Below are positions 34,222-48,900 of a stretch of DNA of 64,000 nucleotides, in pieces; position 1 is the stretch's first letter, and every line of letters starts with the position of its first letter. A model generated the notes under the pieces. The model worked only from the letters and a program-made list of their open reading frames with translations, was not told the origin of the DNA and searched no databases. Source of the DNA: Acanthaster planci (Eukaryota; Echinodermata; Asteroidea; Valvatida; Acanthasteridae); assembly GCF_001949145.1 (NCBI RefSeq), contig NW_019091369.1, forward strand, positions 2,165,330 to 2,229,329. The letters are read 5' to 3'. Position numbers and translations under genes: made by a program.

Positions 34222-37200
34222 TTCTGATTGATACCATAGGCCCCTGCAAAATTTGGGCGTGGATGAATTCCATATACAGCTTTTAATTCTATCAGCAGCC
34301 GCCACTGCCAAAGAATGTTGCCATAGTACAGATAGCAGTTCCCCACTGGCAAGCACATGGACGCAAACTGTCTCAGTACACTGTAAGCTGAACCTGTACA
34401 CAATGACCTCCCCCCTTCTAAATTGCATTAAAAACATAAACGGGCTATGTGGATATGTTGTGCCCCAGTGCCTGCCTGCGGTGCACTTTGGTCAGAACTC
34501 CGACCCTCGGGGATGAAAATTTCGAATAGAGTTTCCCCCCTCAAAACACAATCACTAAAATTGTTCTACAGTTTCGATCTCGAATGCTTACAAATCCCTG
34601 CCGGCAGTCGATCGACCGAACCGCTCTGTTTGCGTAACTGGTAGAAATCCTCGCTCGTCAAGCGGTTTCTTTTGATTGATCTCATCGTTTTTCTTTTTGC
34701 TGTTTTTTTTTTTTTAAGACGGGTGATTTTGGCCTAGAGGAAACATCCGTGTCTTTGTGATTTGAATGTAGTGAGAGAATTAGGCCACATATTGATCTCC
34801 GAGGTTTGGGCGACAGTTTATCTTTCGCCGTCTGTAAGAAGCATTTAGTCCATTAAGGGGAGGGAGGGGGTTGGAAACTTGGAAATTTCCCCCTCTCAAG
34901 ACTGGGGTACGTTCACGTTGGTTTGGGCCAGTGCGAGAAATGCAGTAGGCTTTGGACAAATTTGATATGCATATGTGTCCATGCACATCGTAAGATATAC
35001 CACCGGGTTTTGAGGTTTGGTCTGTCTTTTTGAAGCTGTATTCTGGTTTAGGGTGTAGAGTTTGATAAAAACGTTCATTAGTCTGTTCTGAAATTTTGTG
35101 GCATGAATGTAGCGTAAAATTTTCTTGATCTAAAGAAGGCATCCCGAAGGGTAAGCGCAGGCATAAAGTAGATTTTGTCAACAAGATAAATGGAGACATT
35201 AACGTGTCTCAAGGCTGGATACTCACTCAGATGGGCCTGCACGCTTCTTTTTTTCTGAGTTCGAGCTTTTTTTTTTTTTCTAATTGCGTAAGGCAAAGAC
35301 CTTGGGGGAAAAATGTCAGTGGAAATGGAATGACCAAAGAAAAAAACCTTGAACCATTGAACGTGAATTGTGTTTTCAAGATGCCTGGGAGCTGAGTCCT
35401 TTGTTGTGAAGGAGTAAATTTGCACAACATTTTGTGACTCTTAGATTTTAAAAAAGGTGATGGGATGGCCGAGCAAACAAGTCAAGCCTGTTTTGCTGCA
35501 TTGCTGGGAACAGCTCTCCTCCCGCAGCATCCAGAACATTGTTTTCACCAAGGTTCAGAGTGATGTCAATCAGGTTATCCTCAGACACTGAAATGTCTAT
35601 GGTACGTTTCACCGAAAAAGGCTTTGAAATTCACTGACTTCAAATGGGCTACGTTCTCCGTTCACTTGGGGAAACTTTGAGACAGACTTCAGACATAAGG
35701 GACTGATGTATTGTTTTGAGATGTTTTCCATTTTGGCTTTCGATGTTGACGCGAGATTCACATCAAGTGCATTAATGTTAAGTCGGAAGTCGGGCTGGAC
35801 TTTGTTGCACGCCAACTAGCTTTTACAAAACCGTCCATTTGAGGGCGCCATCATTGCATCCACCTTTCTGCTATTCCACCCTGTTTTCACCTCTCCCCAC
35901 CCCTTTTCTCCGGACCTTTGACCTCCCACATTTGGTCCAATGCAGCATTTTTGTCGGATGATTCGAATGGACAGCCAAGCTTTGCCATAGAGGCTGTCAT
36001 TCTTGGTGGCATTACACGTATACCTGTGTCTTACATGCCTCTGGCCTGGCTGCATGGTATGAGTAACAGCAAATATATATGCTGGGGGTCGGTGACCTCA
36101 GCCCTCCTTTAAACTGCTGCCTTGTTTTTACATCCTACATGTAGTTGGTGTTACATTGTACGTATGTGTATGGCAGTTGGTTAAACTACACGCCCACAAG
36201 CAACTGGCAGTACGTGAGCTACATGTGTGTCACATCTCACATTCTCCAGTCTGCACATTCGACGACGTTCAAATGTACACAAGGTTATTGACCCAACCTC
36301 CTCATGCCCCAAACCATGCACTTGTTATGTTACTTCGTGTTCCTTATCCTATTCGCTAACAAATTGACGAAGATGGTCACTGACACCCTTCCCAACCCCC
36401 CACCCACCCCCCAACAGCCACCTCCTCTTACCAATAAGTGGCATATCTGCCCACGGCCCATGAGCCACAACCGAAAAAGCCTCGCCGACAAAGCCATCCG
36501 AAGTGGGGATATTTCCTCGTGCGAGCCACCTAGAGGCTTACAACACCGGCTTCCCCCCATCACCGCTCTGTTTCTGAGCATCATATCGTCATCTACGGCT
36601 TTCTCCTCGCTTCTGAACAGTGGTTTCACCGAGGTCGTTGGCTCGCTCGATTAGACATTCCGGCCCAGCATTTCTTCGGTACCCTTCGGGGAAATAAGAC
36701 AGCGACACATCAGTTGGGAAGTTGGCAAATTTTTTTTCCCCTTTGCTACATTCAAACGAGGATATCACGTGTATTTAGTGTCACATATGCCTGCACATAC
36801 CTGGAAGCTGTCAAGCTAGAATGGATTCAACGCTCATCCTTTTTTTGTGTTCCCACTCAGACTCGGAGCTATACACGTACCGCCATTGAAATGATACAGT
36901 GGATATGTTCGATATTGGTTTTCATTCTGTTTACAAACCCTGCAGCTAGGTTCCAAGACTGGCTGCATGCAATGTTAGACTCCTTCGTAGCATACATGTA
37001 CATAATGGCTTTTCGGTGCAATTACTGAGACGTTGAGCATGGTGATGTTCTGAGTGGCATTGAATTGATATGAAACCTAGCTGGCTGTCTAATGATGGCT
37101 TCTATTGGCACAGGTTGTATTTCATTGTGCTCGCTAGAGGCGGCAAGTTTTATTAATCGGAATATTTCCCTTCTGTCTTTTCTTTTCCTTTCTTGTTGGT

Positions 37201-37864
37201 AAGTCCCGTTGACTCTAGCAGTGCTGGTCATGATTTTGACTTGGGAGAATTGTCACAAGGTGATGTGTATATTTTGTAAAGATTTGATGGCCTTGAGGTG
37301 CAAGTGCAGCTCATGAAGAATTCATCTCCTCTGTGCGTCCTGAATAAGTAAACAGCTACGCCAAGAGCAGTGGCATGCGGCTTGGTCTCATTCCAACGCT
37401 TTCTCGGCGAGACAAGATAAGCCCATTAATGTTTCAAGTACTTGTGTTCACGCTGCCTTCCTTCATACTCGGGGAGTGTTTGCCACTGCTCGCCTGGGGT
37501 GCCCTCGTGTGACTTGACTTGGCCATGAGGGGATTATTACTTTGTAACCACGGGGGCATGTCTAATAGAACACTTGTCTTTCTGCTCCAGTTGTCGCATG
37601 GTTTGACCCCTGCCCCAGTTTTGGTCTCATGATCTGAAGTCCTCCTTTCAATTACACCTCCCTCTCCTCAGCATGCGTGGCCTCTCTCGGGCTGTGCACA
37701 CAAATGGCATTAAATTGCTTTTCTCAGAGTAAAGCCCTCTTTTTCTCGCATGCAGCGGAGCTTTTTGATACTTAACTCCACAAAGATCACAAATGACTGA
37801 TTAGTTTAATTCCTCTAACAAAAAAAAGGGAGGAACGAATGAATCATTATCAATTGTCTTTGCA

Positions 37865-37925
37865 CAGTGTATCCAGCCCCCCCAAAAAACAACCCCGCCA
37901 AAAAAAAAACAACCCAAATTGTAAA
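37865..37925. repeat. A/C low-complexity tract
   Basis: Runs of C and A alternate (CCCCCCCAAAAAACAACCCC and similar), a simple-sequence tract with no further structure. A separate C run lies at about 38050-38061. Confidence 0.7.
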
Positions 37926-39713
37926 AACTGATCCTTGGAAAAGTTAAACAAAAAGTCTAGAACACCCTTCCCTTAGAGGACCTAAAACGGGGTCCTGATG
38001 TTACCCAGTACTCGCCTTCAAAAAAACATCACTGTACACGCTGTTCCCCTGCCCCCCCCCCCACAACCACCCACCTTCTAATCTCAGTGATCCAGTTGTT
38101 GCAGCTGACCCATCTCAGTACTGTTAGGGGATTCCAAGTCTGCCTATCAGCACTCGCCTCTATCGTGCAGCATCCATGGGCGTTATAAGGGAGGGTTTCT
38201 TTTCTCTTCGTGTTTGAAGATGACTTTTCAAGCAGTCAACTCAAAACTAAAAGAGTCAACTCAGAAAAACTCAGAACTCATTTGAAAGTAGCACTTGTAA
38301 GGCCATGTCTGAACAACTTGGCTGTGGCTTGAAAATACGCACAAGTCTATGGGGTCGCGGATGCAGCCAGTTCCCATAGAGTTGTGGGTAATATGAAGCT
38401 CAGTGCAGCCAAGTAATATCGGACAGAGCCAAAATCTACCCCAAGACGTTGCCCAAAAGTCTGAAAACGCCTGCATTTCAAGTGGACATTTTTCCCGGCA
38501 CTGTAGCTGGATTATTAGTGAACAGCAGTGGTCACAAAAACACACCAAGAAATATCAATTTTGCTTTTTTTTTTTTTTAAGCGAAGCGGTTTTTCCCTCG
38601 CATGCATTTTCTGTTGCATATTAACTTTCAAAGGTATCATTAGTCAAGTTTTGTTTCTTCGGAAATAATTGTAACGAGTGTTGGATTTTGAAGTACTTGT
38701 TGCAACACAGCTGAAGCTCTTAAGATGCCAGGTTATCCCGCTGATTGGCAGTGGGGGAGTGTCATCACTTCTCTGGCGCAGCGCATGTTTATTTCTCCTT
38801 GCCATTGCCGCAATAACAAATCCTCCCCCAATGTTCAACTTCCTCCTGGAAGTACTTAGTACAGATAAGTATTCTTATTAAAACGCAAAGGGCCGTCAGT
38901 CGCCTCGTTTGTTTAACACTGTTTGTTTCATCTTCTCTCCCCACGGAACAATAAAACACACAGCTGCGATGGGACTCCTTGGACTTTCTGTGAATCCATG
39001 AGTCATTGAAGACAGTCCGGTCTTTAAATGGTGATGTTCAGACTGTCACCGCAAAGATACTCTGAAATGGCTAGGAAAGTGGCACTTTGATGAGCCGTGT
39101 ATTGTTGTGCTCTGTGAGAAAGAATATTCTCTCCAACTGTGACTAATGCTATTTCTCCCCACCCACCCACCCACCAATTCAGTTCAAGATTTCCAGGTGC
39201 AATTTATGAATTGGGGAGTGCAGAGGGCTACTTCCTTGTATGAAAAGTAAACCAGTCTGGGATCAGGATTAAAACCAGAAACTTATGTGTGGGTTGCGCT
39301 TTTGGAGGGATGCGGGTGGGGGAGATTTGTGACAGAATCAGAAGGCCTAGTCTTTCATGACAAATGAATTTGGTTCAGATGTTTAATACGACTTAAGTGC
39401 TTCGCCGTTGGGAAAAGAAATGGAATCAGAACTACAGATAACAGAAGTTGGAACCTTTTTGATAAAAGCTGCACATTATCGTAAATTGACCCAGACTCAA
39501 CTAGTGCATTTAACTTTCAGATGGGCTCCTTCAGTCCATAAATAGTTGTGGTGTAAGCCATGGCCAGCTGCCACATTGTGACCTTTCACCCCCTTCTTTC
39601 TTCTCAACCAGAATGGTGGGGGGGGGCAGGATGCTTTGGGTAACTTGGGTAAGGGGGTCATTCCTTAAATTTGGGGTCCAATATTGTGTGTGTGTCTCTG
39701 GCTAGGTCTGGGT

Positions 39714-39775
39714 GACTAGTGAATTTCAATAGTCATAGCGACTATCAGTAAATAGTCGCAACTAGTTGACTGGTC
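39714..39775. repeat. Cluster of ACTAGT / ATAGTC short inverted repeats
   Basis: ACTAGT occurs at 39715-39720 and 39761-39766, and an ATAGTC-ATAGC-GACTAT hairpin at 39729-39745, followed by AATAGTCGCAACTAG. It is a compact group of GACTA/TAGTC words in both orientations, probably a decayed short tandem repeat. Confidence 0.5.
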
Positions 39776-42639
39776 GTACCAGTTGTACGGGCCTAGTCCC
39801 TGCCACATCTGACATGTGATTTTGTTAGTTCGGATCACATTCTCTAATTACCTAAGAGTGATAAAATCAATGAAAATTTAACTGCCAAACAAATTGAAAT
39901 AGTTTGAAATCAATTTTGGCGATGTTTGCTTGTCAAATTACACCACAGAGCAGGGACACAAAAATGGCACTCTTTTGGTACCCTGTCATCTTATTGGCTT
40001 GCATGGCTGATGTATAGAGGAAGCATTGGCCAAACTTGTGGGTCTTTAATCAAAGTGAAGCATGTACATGTAACCACCACCACTGGCACTTTCTCTACAG
40101 TTCTTGCCCCTCCCCCCCCCCGCGGGCGATCTCAGCTGGAGGTGGGAGGGAAGTTGACAGTAATACTGGGAAGTTGGCTCCCTGTGTGTTTTCCTTTTGG
40201 CTTGGATTACAGGAAAGCCCAAACTCTCTCATTGTGGTCCCCCATACAGAAGGTTGCCAGTTTGCACCGGTGAAGTCAGTAACCTAAAAATGAAAGGACG
40301 GGTTGTGTGACTATAGTGTCAGTGTGATGTAAACATTTCAAGTATTAGAATTTTATTTGTTAGAGGGGTGGAAAACATGTTCACACAGTCGCCATTTCTT
40401 CAAACTTTTATTGGAGTGATTTGTCGAATGAAGTTTATATAACATGGAAGAAATTATTAATGAGTTCATCACTTGTTACGTAAAAGCACCACTGGATTGC
40501 ATCATCACTAGATGTTTTACGGTACAGTTTGTATCGATGTGACTTGTGTTCTACCTCGGCATTGTCATTTCCTTTAAATTCTGCAGCTTCAAGGATGGCT
40601 CATGAAAAGGCAGTTTGGAAGTCTGTTAATATTTCAGTATTGATGTCGGCTGTGCAATTAAGTTGATGAGGATTATGAAATTCAACCATGGCATGTCGGA
40701 TCTTCTATGCCCCTCGCTCCATCAAATTCAGTCTCTCGGGCCCTGCCCAGCCCAGCCCAGCCCCCCCCTCCCGAAATCAAGTCAGAAGAGAACGAAAATA
40801 ATTGGCCCTTATTATTTTCTCATTAGTTGCTGTATTCAGAAACGAAACCCTGCGATTGTTTTTATGTCACACGTCGGATGCTCCATCCATCGGACAATTA
40901 TTCCTCCCGGCTTCTTATTTTGAAGCGGGCATCGACATTGTCAAGATCTCCCTTCTGTCAGTTTTCCCCTCTCCACGAGAGAATAAGCTACCGCTGCATT
41001 TTGGACGTTTGGCCCTTGTATTTCATTACAAGCGATCCGAAGGAAATGAAAGAGCAGTCCACTGTTTTGACCAGCTTTTAAGATTCTGGTTTTGTTGTTC
41101 TAGGGTTTGTAGAAAGGGGACAACTTATCTCCCATCTGATCAGAAACAGAAGTGTGATGTTGAAAAGGATGGTTTCCTAGATTATATCAGAAAGTAATAA
41201 AGTAGAAACATCAGTCTGCCTTCTTGTTCAATTTTGTCACCACCAGTGCAGATCCAGCATAATAAAAGAAAGGCTTTTAACCGCAGAAAAGAAGAGATGA
41301 GATTTCTACCACCCTTGGCGGACTCCTGGCCGTTACTTGAATTTCAAATGCATTTGGCAGTATGTTCGTTTGTTAAAGTGATCACATGTCTTGCTAACTT
41401 GAGTTCACAGACATTCCCTTGTATTTAAAACCATAGAAAATGTGGCAAAACTCGTGAAATACATGTACTCTGTGATAGATTGATCAATGTTCCATGTTGC
41501 TGAAGTGGTTGGACCTTATGTTAACGGGATATGCCTATCTTCTTTCTCCAATTAAAACCCCAAAACCCATCAACTCTGGCACATGAAGCACATGTACATC
41601 TGTATTCCCCTCCAAAATATCCTACTTTTTCACACAACCTATCATGTTCCTGAGGTCACTGACCTGCATTCACTTTTGTTTATGAGTACAAGGCCCACAG
41701 AGGATCCCATCAGCACAGCACTGGGAGAAATCCACTAATGACACTGTTTGATGGATTATGTCTGCCCATGTTGATGATGTCATTGAAGACCAGCATCCAG
41801 TCATCAGGCTGCTAATGAGTTTGCCAGGTGATATCACAAAAACATGGGAGGGGGTTAGGTAAGGGATAGAGAGAAGAAAAAAACCAGAGGCTGGGTTCAG
41901 ATTGCTGCATAAAATGTGGCTTTGCCACAAATATTGGTCTGCCAGGGGAAAACCTTGACTTCATCAGCCCCCCAAACTTTTCATTTCTCTTCGGGGGCAC
42001 ATTTTCTAGGAACACTTCAACCGTTATGACCCCATAATCCTCTCCTGTTCAAGGAGAAAAGCAGTCATGGGGATTTGGGTTGAGTGTGGTAAAATGAGAT
42101 CTTCTGTCTCCACTGATTCTAGTTTCTCTGATTTGTGGGCAATCTCTCAGAGGTGTCAAATTTAAATTGGAAAGAGATGAGGAGGCATCCTGGACCAATA
42201 AATCGTCCGCCCCCACCACGCCTTTGGCTGCAGGCAAAGCCAATGAGCTTCAATTTACCAAGCTCTGGCACAGTGCCCAAAACCTGTTTAATACAGTTTA
42301 TGTTGCTTATGTATGTATCTGAATCTCCATTCTCTCCTCTTCATGACATCCCTCTCACAGGGACATTTCTGGGTTTATCTTTTTTGCATCTCTGCCAAAG
42401 TGCTGAGACTCGGGGAAAAAACAGGCAGCAGTGATAACGTGGCATACTAATTATATCAGGTTTGGGTTGGATCCAAAACCGCTGAGGATCGAATGCTGTT
42501 GAGAACATTGTCATCAATTTCCAATGCTTTTCTCCTGCAGATGTACGATGTAATTTACCACCATTGCCTGTTCTCCCCCTTCACCTAGCCCCTCCCTTCC
42601 CACTGCTCACCTTGTATCTCCTCCAGTCTCGGGCATAGT

Positions 42640-42835
42640 GGGCTGTAACATTACTGGTGCTTCCATATTGCTTCCCATCCACTGCCCCACCTAAACCACT
42701 TTTAATTAAAGCGTGTCTTCCCCTGTTTGTTTTCTTAAAGTCTGGCCGCCGGATCAATAGTCTGGAGCCGGCGTGGCGCAACAGACGCCAGGCCACAGCT
42801 TCCTCCATATATATCTTCACATAGATCATGGTCAT
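42640..42835. promoter_or_regulatory. Possible regulatory block (homeodomain and forkhead-type motifs)
   Basis: The 10-bp palindrome TTTAATTAAA (42701-42710) is followed by TGTTTGTTTT (42724-42733, forkhead-type core) and then a GC-richer stretch with GCCGCCGGATCAATAG and GCCGGCGTGGCG. The texture is that of a conserved noncoding element, without any conservation data. Confidence 0.2.
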
Positions 42836-42999
42836 AGGGAGGCTGGCGGTCAGTCCTTGAAAGCCGAGCAGCTTTTAATCAAGAGGATGATCGATTTAGA
42901 ATTAAGGGAAAAAGGGAGTAATGTATCCATGATGCTGAGGACTTGAAGGGAGAAAGAAGATACCACTGTGTAATGTAGAAAGAGCCCAGTAATTATTTA

Positions 43000-45900
43000 A
43001 ATATCTGCCTTTTATAATTGGTTATAACTTCAGTCTTAAACTCGCAGAGATTTCCGGGAAGTGCATGACACTGCACTTTCTGTGTGAGTTGTTGCTGTCC
43101 TGAGGCATCATGACTTGCCAACCGTGGTCTTGAGGTTTGTGAGGTGGGTGGGTTTGAGAGGGTGAGAATGAAAGTGCTTTTGTGCCACCCCCTGAGATAG
43201 TTTGGACTAGTCCGGTACCTGCTGGCACCCCACAGGAGCCAGCCCCTAACCGCAGTGGTGTCTCCTCACGGCCACATCCCCCTTTACATGTCTGCGTAAT
43301 TCCTTGTGTTTGCCTCCCTTTGCCACCGCCGTCTCTCGGGCTGCACTGCTAGCCAGGCTCGCCCCAGAGTGGCTGTGCTTTGAAATGTCGGCACGGTCAA
43401 TCACACCATCACCGACAACGTCCTCCCATGCGCAGTCATCGGCACCAAGCAGCAGTGTACTGTGGAGTCTCGGTCTCACTTTTTTTTTTCTCTCAACTAG
43501 TTTGAGAGTTGAGAGCCAGGGGATTCATCGGTACCCGGGAAACCTCTTAAAGGAATTATTTACTCTGTCTGGAAGTTGGAGACGAGGACACCAAACGTGG
43601 CTGAGTGTAGCATGAAAGGGCTGGTCTCCAAGAGCAAGGTATATAGATCAGGCAGCTTATAAATTCTCAGAGCGGATGTAGTTCATACTTGTTTCCACAG
43701 ACGTTTTTATTGCCGAATCAGGCATGGTGTTTGAAGATGTTTTATTGTTATGGTGTGGAAGTGAAGACAGGACAGATTCTTGACGAAATGGAAGTTTGAG
43801 TAGTTTGGAAAGCATTCATCACATGAGGGTTGCAGTCGCACTGTGAAACATCAAATTTAGCAGTAACTTCAGGGTGGGGGTTGAAAAACTTTGTTGCTTA
43901 GATGGGATGTGGCCAGTGTAAACATCGGAAGGGTGCCTAGTTGAAAGCATTTAGAAATTTAATTAAACTTAGGTCGAAAGTTGTTTACTCAGGTAAACCA
44001 GCACTCTGCAAAAAGTAGGGGGAAAGTTTTCATGAAGTGCCATCGATCAGCTGTATTGACCCTCCCACGTTAAGATTTGATGCTGTGGACGGACAAATCA
44101 TTGCCATGAATGAATGGTTTGCTGCGATGAGCTTGAAGAGAAATGGTCTTCACCTTATCACAGTCAGCCTCAAAGAGTGTTGATCTGAGTGTGAACACTA
44201 GATGTAAGTCCACACATCAGAGTTCAGTTCAGCTACTTAAGAATTACAAGCAGTGGGAAAATCCAGCGCGGAAACCGGAATGAGTTTTCCTGAAAGGTGC
44301 TTTAAATGAAGGCACAGGTACTTGGTAATTGTGGGTGAGGTAAATGAGGCTCTTAAAGTTAAACTCGGGTACCTTAGAGTTCACAGCAGTTTCAATACTA
44401 CGCACGTGGCACTGACTTCCGAGCACGTTTGCGTCTTATTTTTAACAGCAACGTTGTCGCTGAACTTTCGGGACCTCAAGTGTAATCGTTAAGAATGGAT
44501 ATGTTGGCCAAGAGTGATTCCAAGAAGATTTTGCACTTCGCAGTGATGATGAGCACTGCATGTACATAAGTCTCTGTCTCTTATCCATCTCTGTAAGTTA
44601 CAGCCGCACGAGAAACAGGTTGACTGGGCAATAAATTCCAAGTTGTTTGGAGACAGGAATCATCCCCTCCCCCATTAAAGATGAGTTCCGTAAATTTCCA
44701 TGATCGAGGGCATAATGGAACGTAAGAATCGCGGGATGCCTGCCCAACAAGGGTTTAAACGAGGTAATTGCAATCAGATGCTCCTCAAGCTGGCAAGCAT
44801 TGATATGGTGATTGTACATGATGGTTTGATTAGCCATGTCTGTGGGCTGGTAGAAGGGTGGATGTTACTGAGTAGCGTGGGGAGGGAGTGGAAGGGACTG
44901 TCACTTCTGTTGACTTTTATTGGAGTCAGGTAAAAGTTTAAAACCCTGTATGCACCGGTTGTAAAAATGTGTTGCCTCTCGCTTGTATCACCTACAGGCT
45001 ATAAAAAAAAACTGCAGCCGTGGGAAGAATTCTGGCATTTCAAGCATCTGATTTCAGCCGTTACGGTATTTTGTATTGAGGCAGGTGTGTCTATTTCTTT
45101 GCTCTATGGTACATGTAAGGTGAATTAGAAGCATAAAAACCAGCCCTACAGAGTTGACAGAAACTTTCTTCCAACAAAGTTAAGAAAGCTGACAAAGACA
45201 TGTTTACTGAAACACAAAGGAATTGGAGATATACTTTTTGCCATTACCAGGCTATTGCTCAAGGCAATATTTGTTCTCGTTGGTGGGTGCCCTGGCCCCT
45301 AACTTCCCGGGGCATCCTCAAAGGGAACAACTCTGTACACACTGCACAGATTCTGTTTCTACATGTCCATCTGTCCCTGTCCGTTGCCATGTGCGGTTTG
45401 AATCCTTGTCCTCTCAAGAAAAAGAAACTGGTCATTCTGGGTTAAGGGGGGGAGGGGCTTGGAAATGAAACCGATGTAACTGCCTGGCATCTGTTCATTC
45501 ACACCTCTTTGTTGCCTCGGGACTGGCGTCCAGGTGATGACAAAGCAATGAGTGGCAGACATTGTTGTCAACAGCTTGGTCAGGTCTGCAACCAGTGAGA
45601 TCTGATGTTTTGGTTGCCAACCAGCATGGCGAACTTGAAACCAACTGCGGCTAACCTTTCTAAAGATTTGGTCCTTGAAAATACCACATAAGTTTGGTTG
45701 TGGGCCTATCCAACTCTGCCCCAGACATGTGCGTCAGTCAATGAACTCTTCAGGTTTACAGTGGTGCTGTTAATGAGTGATTGATGGGTCAAAATAAGTG
45801 ATTGCAGATACATCTAAATACAGTCTGGTTCACAAGAAATCGGAGGGAGTGTTCTTTTTTAGTATGTGGTGATCGTTGAAAACCTATGAAAGGCTGGGGA

Positions 45901-48900
45901 TTATCTTAGTTTTGGAAAGGTTGAAATGCTTAATTTAACTTTCTTTGTGACCACGAACATGGCATAGAAGTCCGAGAAAATTACATCTGACTTTGTAACG
46001 GACAGAATGCCCCACATTTTCCACTGTCCCGGCCTGCAATCTGACTCCCTATTCAGCATGAGGCAAATCCAGACAACATTTGGAATAGGAGTCTTTTACT
46101 GTCCTGGAATTTGGGGTTAATTGACTTCGTCAATAAATATGCACATCACAAATATAGCTGGTCCTTGAGGATAATTCTGAACAAACAATAGAGCCACCAT
46201 TATGTTTCAATTTATGATGTGAATCCTGCATTAATGATTAAATAGATTAGTCTATTATGTGCGTTGTCCTTGGTGGCAGATATTTGGATGTGCTTTACAT
46301 GTATCATTCATCATATTGCTCAGAGAAGGAATCTTAAAGATTGAACTCCAGGAATGGCTGACTTAAAGAGGTTTTTTTCCTTTTAGGTCTAACATCTTGT
46401 TAGGGCAAATATATAACAAAAGTCCAGTGTTGGGAAACCAATAAACATTTTCATATAAAAGAGTCATATAAAAAATATTGTAGGGGTGTGCAAAGGCTGA
46501 AACAATCAGAATATTTTTTCTAAGGAAGTCAGTTTGACTTTGGTTTAAAGGAGACCTTTGACTCAGGTATCCCTCCCACGAGCTGGCTGTCAGCAGTTCA
46601 GCATGTGTGCAGAATTCATTTTCATGTCATCACAATTGAGTTGTCCTTCAAAGACTGATGGAGGGTCTGAAATCAAGTCACACTCACCCAGAAATTCATT
46701 ATCGTGGTATTTTTCTTACCAAAGATGGCTGACCATACATTCCTCGACAATTAAGTCACAGTGTCACAGGGACAGGATTTTTTCCCTTCCGATTTTGGGC
46801 AGCATTGCATCAAAGTAAGCAGTTTCTGTTTCCAATGCGAAAATCTGTGTCTGATTCACAACTTTTTTTTAAAGAGGGTTCAGAGTCGTCAGTTTTGTGT
46901 TTGGTTGAGTTTCTGAATCCGAGGGATGTGAGATGGCAAGAAGAGAACTGTCAGAAACATTCTCATTTCCGGACCATTTTTACTTTGCAACCTCTCTGTG
47001 CATTCTTGGCACCACCGACCCCAACCTTGAAGCTGGGAGGGGGAGGGGGTAGAGTTTGGATTGCAGATCCCTCACCCTGCATCAAAATGATCATGTTGTC
47101 ATCATCGATTTTAAGAGCATGCTATCTGACGGAAGTCACTGCTGGCCAGTCATTCTCCTTGTTTTTCTGGGCCTTTCAGCAACCACAGTGATCCACCCAG
47201 TCTTTCTTAAATCTGGCGTGGATTATGGCCAGTCAAAGCCGGGTTGGAATGATGGGAGGTTAGCATTGCAGGCTTGTCACCAAAATGGTTTCTGAAAAAC
47301 CCCTTAATCCTTATTCTTTGAAGTCCTGAAGGGATGGCAGCTTTTTATCCCCGCTCCAAATAATAACTCATGACAGGGATTCATATTGTCAGCTTCATGT
47401 GGCATTCCTAGTCCATTAAAGGTAAGAAAGAAATCCCTCCCAGAAACCATTTAAAAATCTGTTCAGGAACTTCAGGCACCTAAATCCAAGTGTTTCCCGT
47501 GCCTTCGAGTTCAATAATTGAAACTCAAAATGGATGTTGTTTATCCCACCCATCCTAGAACAATACACTGAAAAGGCACGGATCTTGCTGGAAGTGAATA
47601 TTTCTTGAGACATTCTCCTTCTGAGTAAACCTCATCAGAATTTTTAGTTTGGTTTCTCTCGAATGCATCTTCTTGGTCTGAGCTTTCACTTTGTGACGGT
47701 GATATGCATTGGGTTTGTTTGCTTGTGACTGTAGAGTTAGATTTGTCAAGCCCTGAAACCACAGAGAAGAGTTCGGAAGTCCAAGTGCTTTTTTTTTTTT
47801 AACATTACACTGTAGTCACTTGCCAGGCCCTACATTGCCGTTATTTTCCGCACCACCCTCTCTCTGTAGTGTGTATATATGTATATATATATAGCCGGCA
47901 CGAGAAAGCATGCACATGTGTGGAACAAAGCAAAACTCCACAGTGTCACTGGAAGAATGTTTCGTCATTGTAGGCCTCCACAAACAAATGTAATTTTATT
48001 TTAGCAATCTTGGGCCACTTACAATTGTGTTGCATACATGTATGTACATGCATGCCTTTCTGGTCTAATGTTGTCTGGGATCTGTAGCTGACTGCAAAAT
48101 AATGACATGAGTTTGCCTTTAAGCAGTTTGTTTTTGATACAAATGTTGTGTATACATGCACTGACTACATGGACTTACATGTGCTTACACCTGCTTGGAC
48201 ACGGCTCACATAATCTGTAAACTTGCAACTTGTGTCCATGAACGATTGGAAGTGCATAGGTAAAGTGTCTGAGATGTTTTAGCACTGAGTCCTGCGTATG
48301 TGATGGCATTGGAGGTGGGGCACAGATGAATTGCTTGGTCAACCACAAGACTGATTCATCCATGTCTGACATTCCAGTCCTTTCAAGGTTTCAGGGCCCT
48401 CAAGCTACATGTTCGACCCGTTCCCCTCCAGGGGGAGAAAGTTGTCTTTAAGCTTTGTTCAAGTGGCATCCCTCTCACAGAAGAGGGGATCGGTTTGGAA
48501 TATTAAGGTTCACAGGCGTTTGAGCCCGTACCGTCTCCAGATTTGGCATTTGGAGATAATGTGTTCAAACAGTGGAGTTTGGCGCACGGCCAGGGGCAGC
48601 TCGCAGGATTTGTTGACTGACCGACAGTTGACTCTTGAAGTTGACTGGGATACTCCGCTGGAGGCTGTCTCTCCCCTCCCTCTGAACCCTGATTAATACC
48701 AGTCACTGACCCCCTGTCCATCAAGAGGAGGGGGTGGCAAGTGACACGAGGGCCTGGCTGTCCCAAATATCATGTGGATTGATTCCTTAGAGTAGAACTG
48801 TTTTTGTTTTTGTCTGTAGAGTATTTGAGTTCTACAAAGTTCATATGTTCCAGCACAAGCTCAGTTTCAGTTTGATAATTCGTGGTGCAGTTTACACCGT

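Larger units (their letters stand above)
31421..39713. other. No gene seen: unique intronic sequence
   Basis: Apart from the small repeats listed separately, this is mixed sequence. Overlapping open frames on both strands at 34780-35425 and 36304-36654 lack motifs and good splice borders. Confidence 0.55.

Noticed and set aside
43246-43479. 77-codon minus strand frame with charged, protein-like composition
   Set aside because: No recognised family, no convincing splice borders and no neighbouring exons; kept as unproven.
47415-47424. Donor-like AAG|GTAAGA
   Set aside because: No polypyrimidine tract before it and no coding signal upstream; a lone donor-like word is expected by chance.
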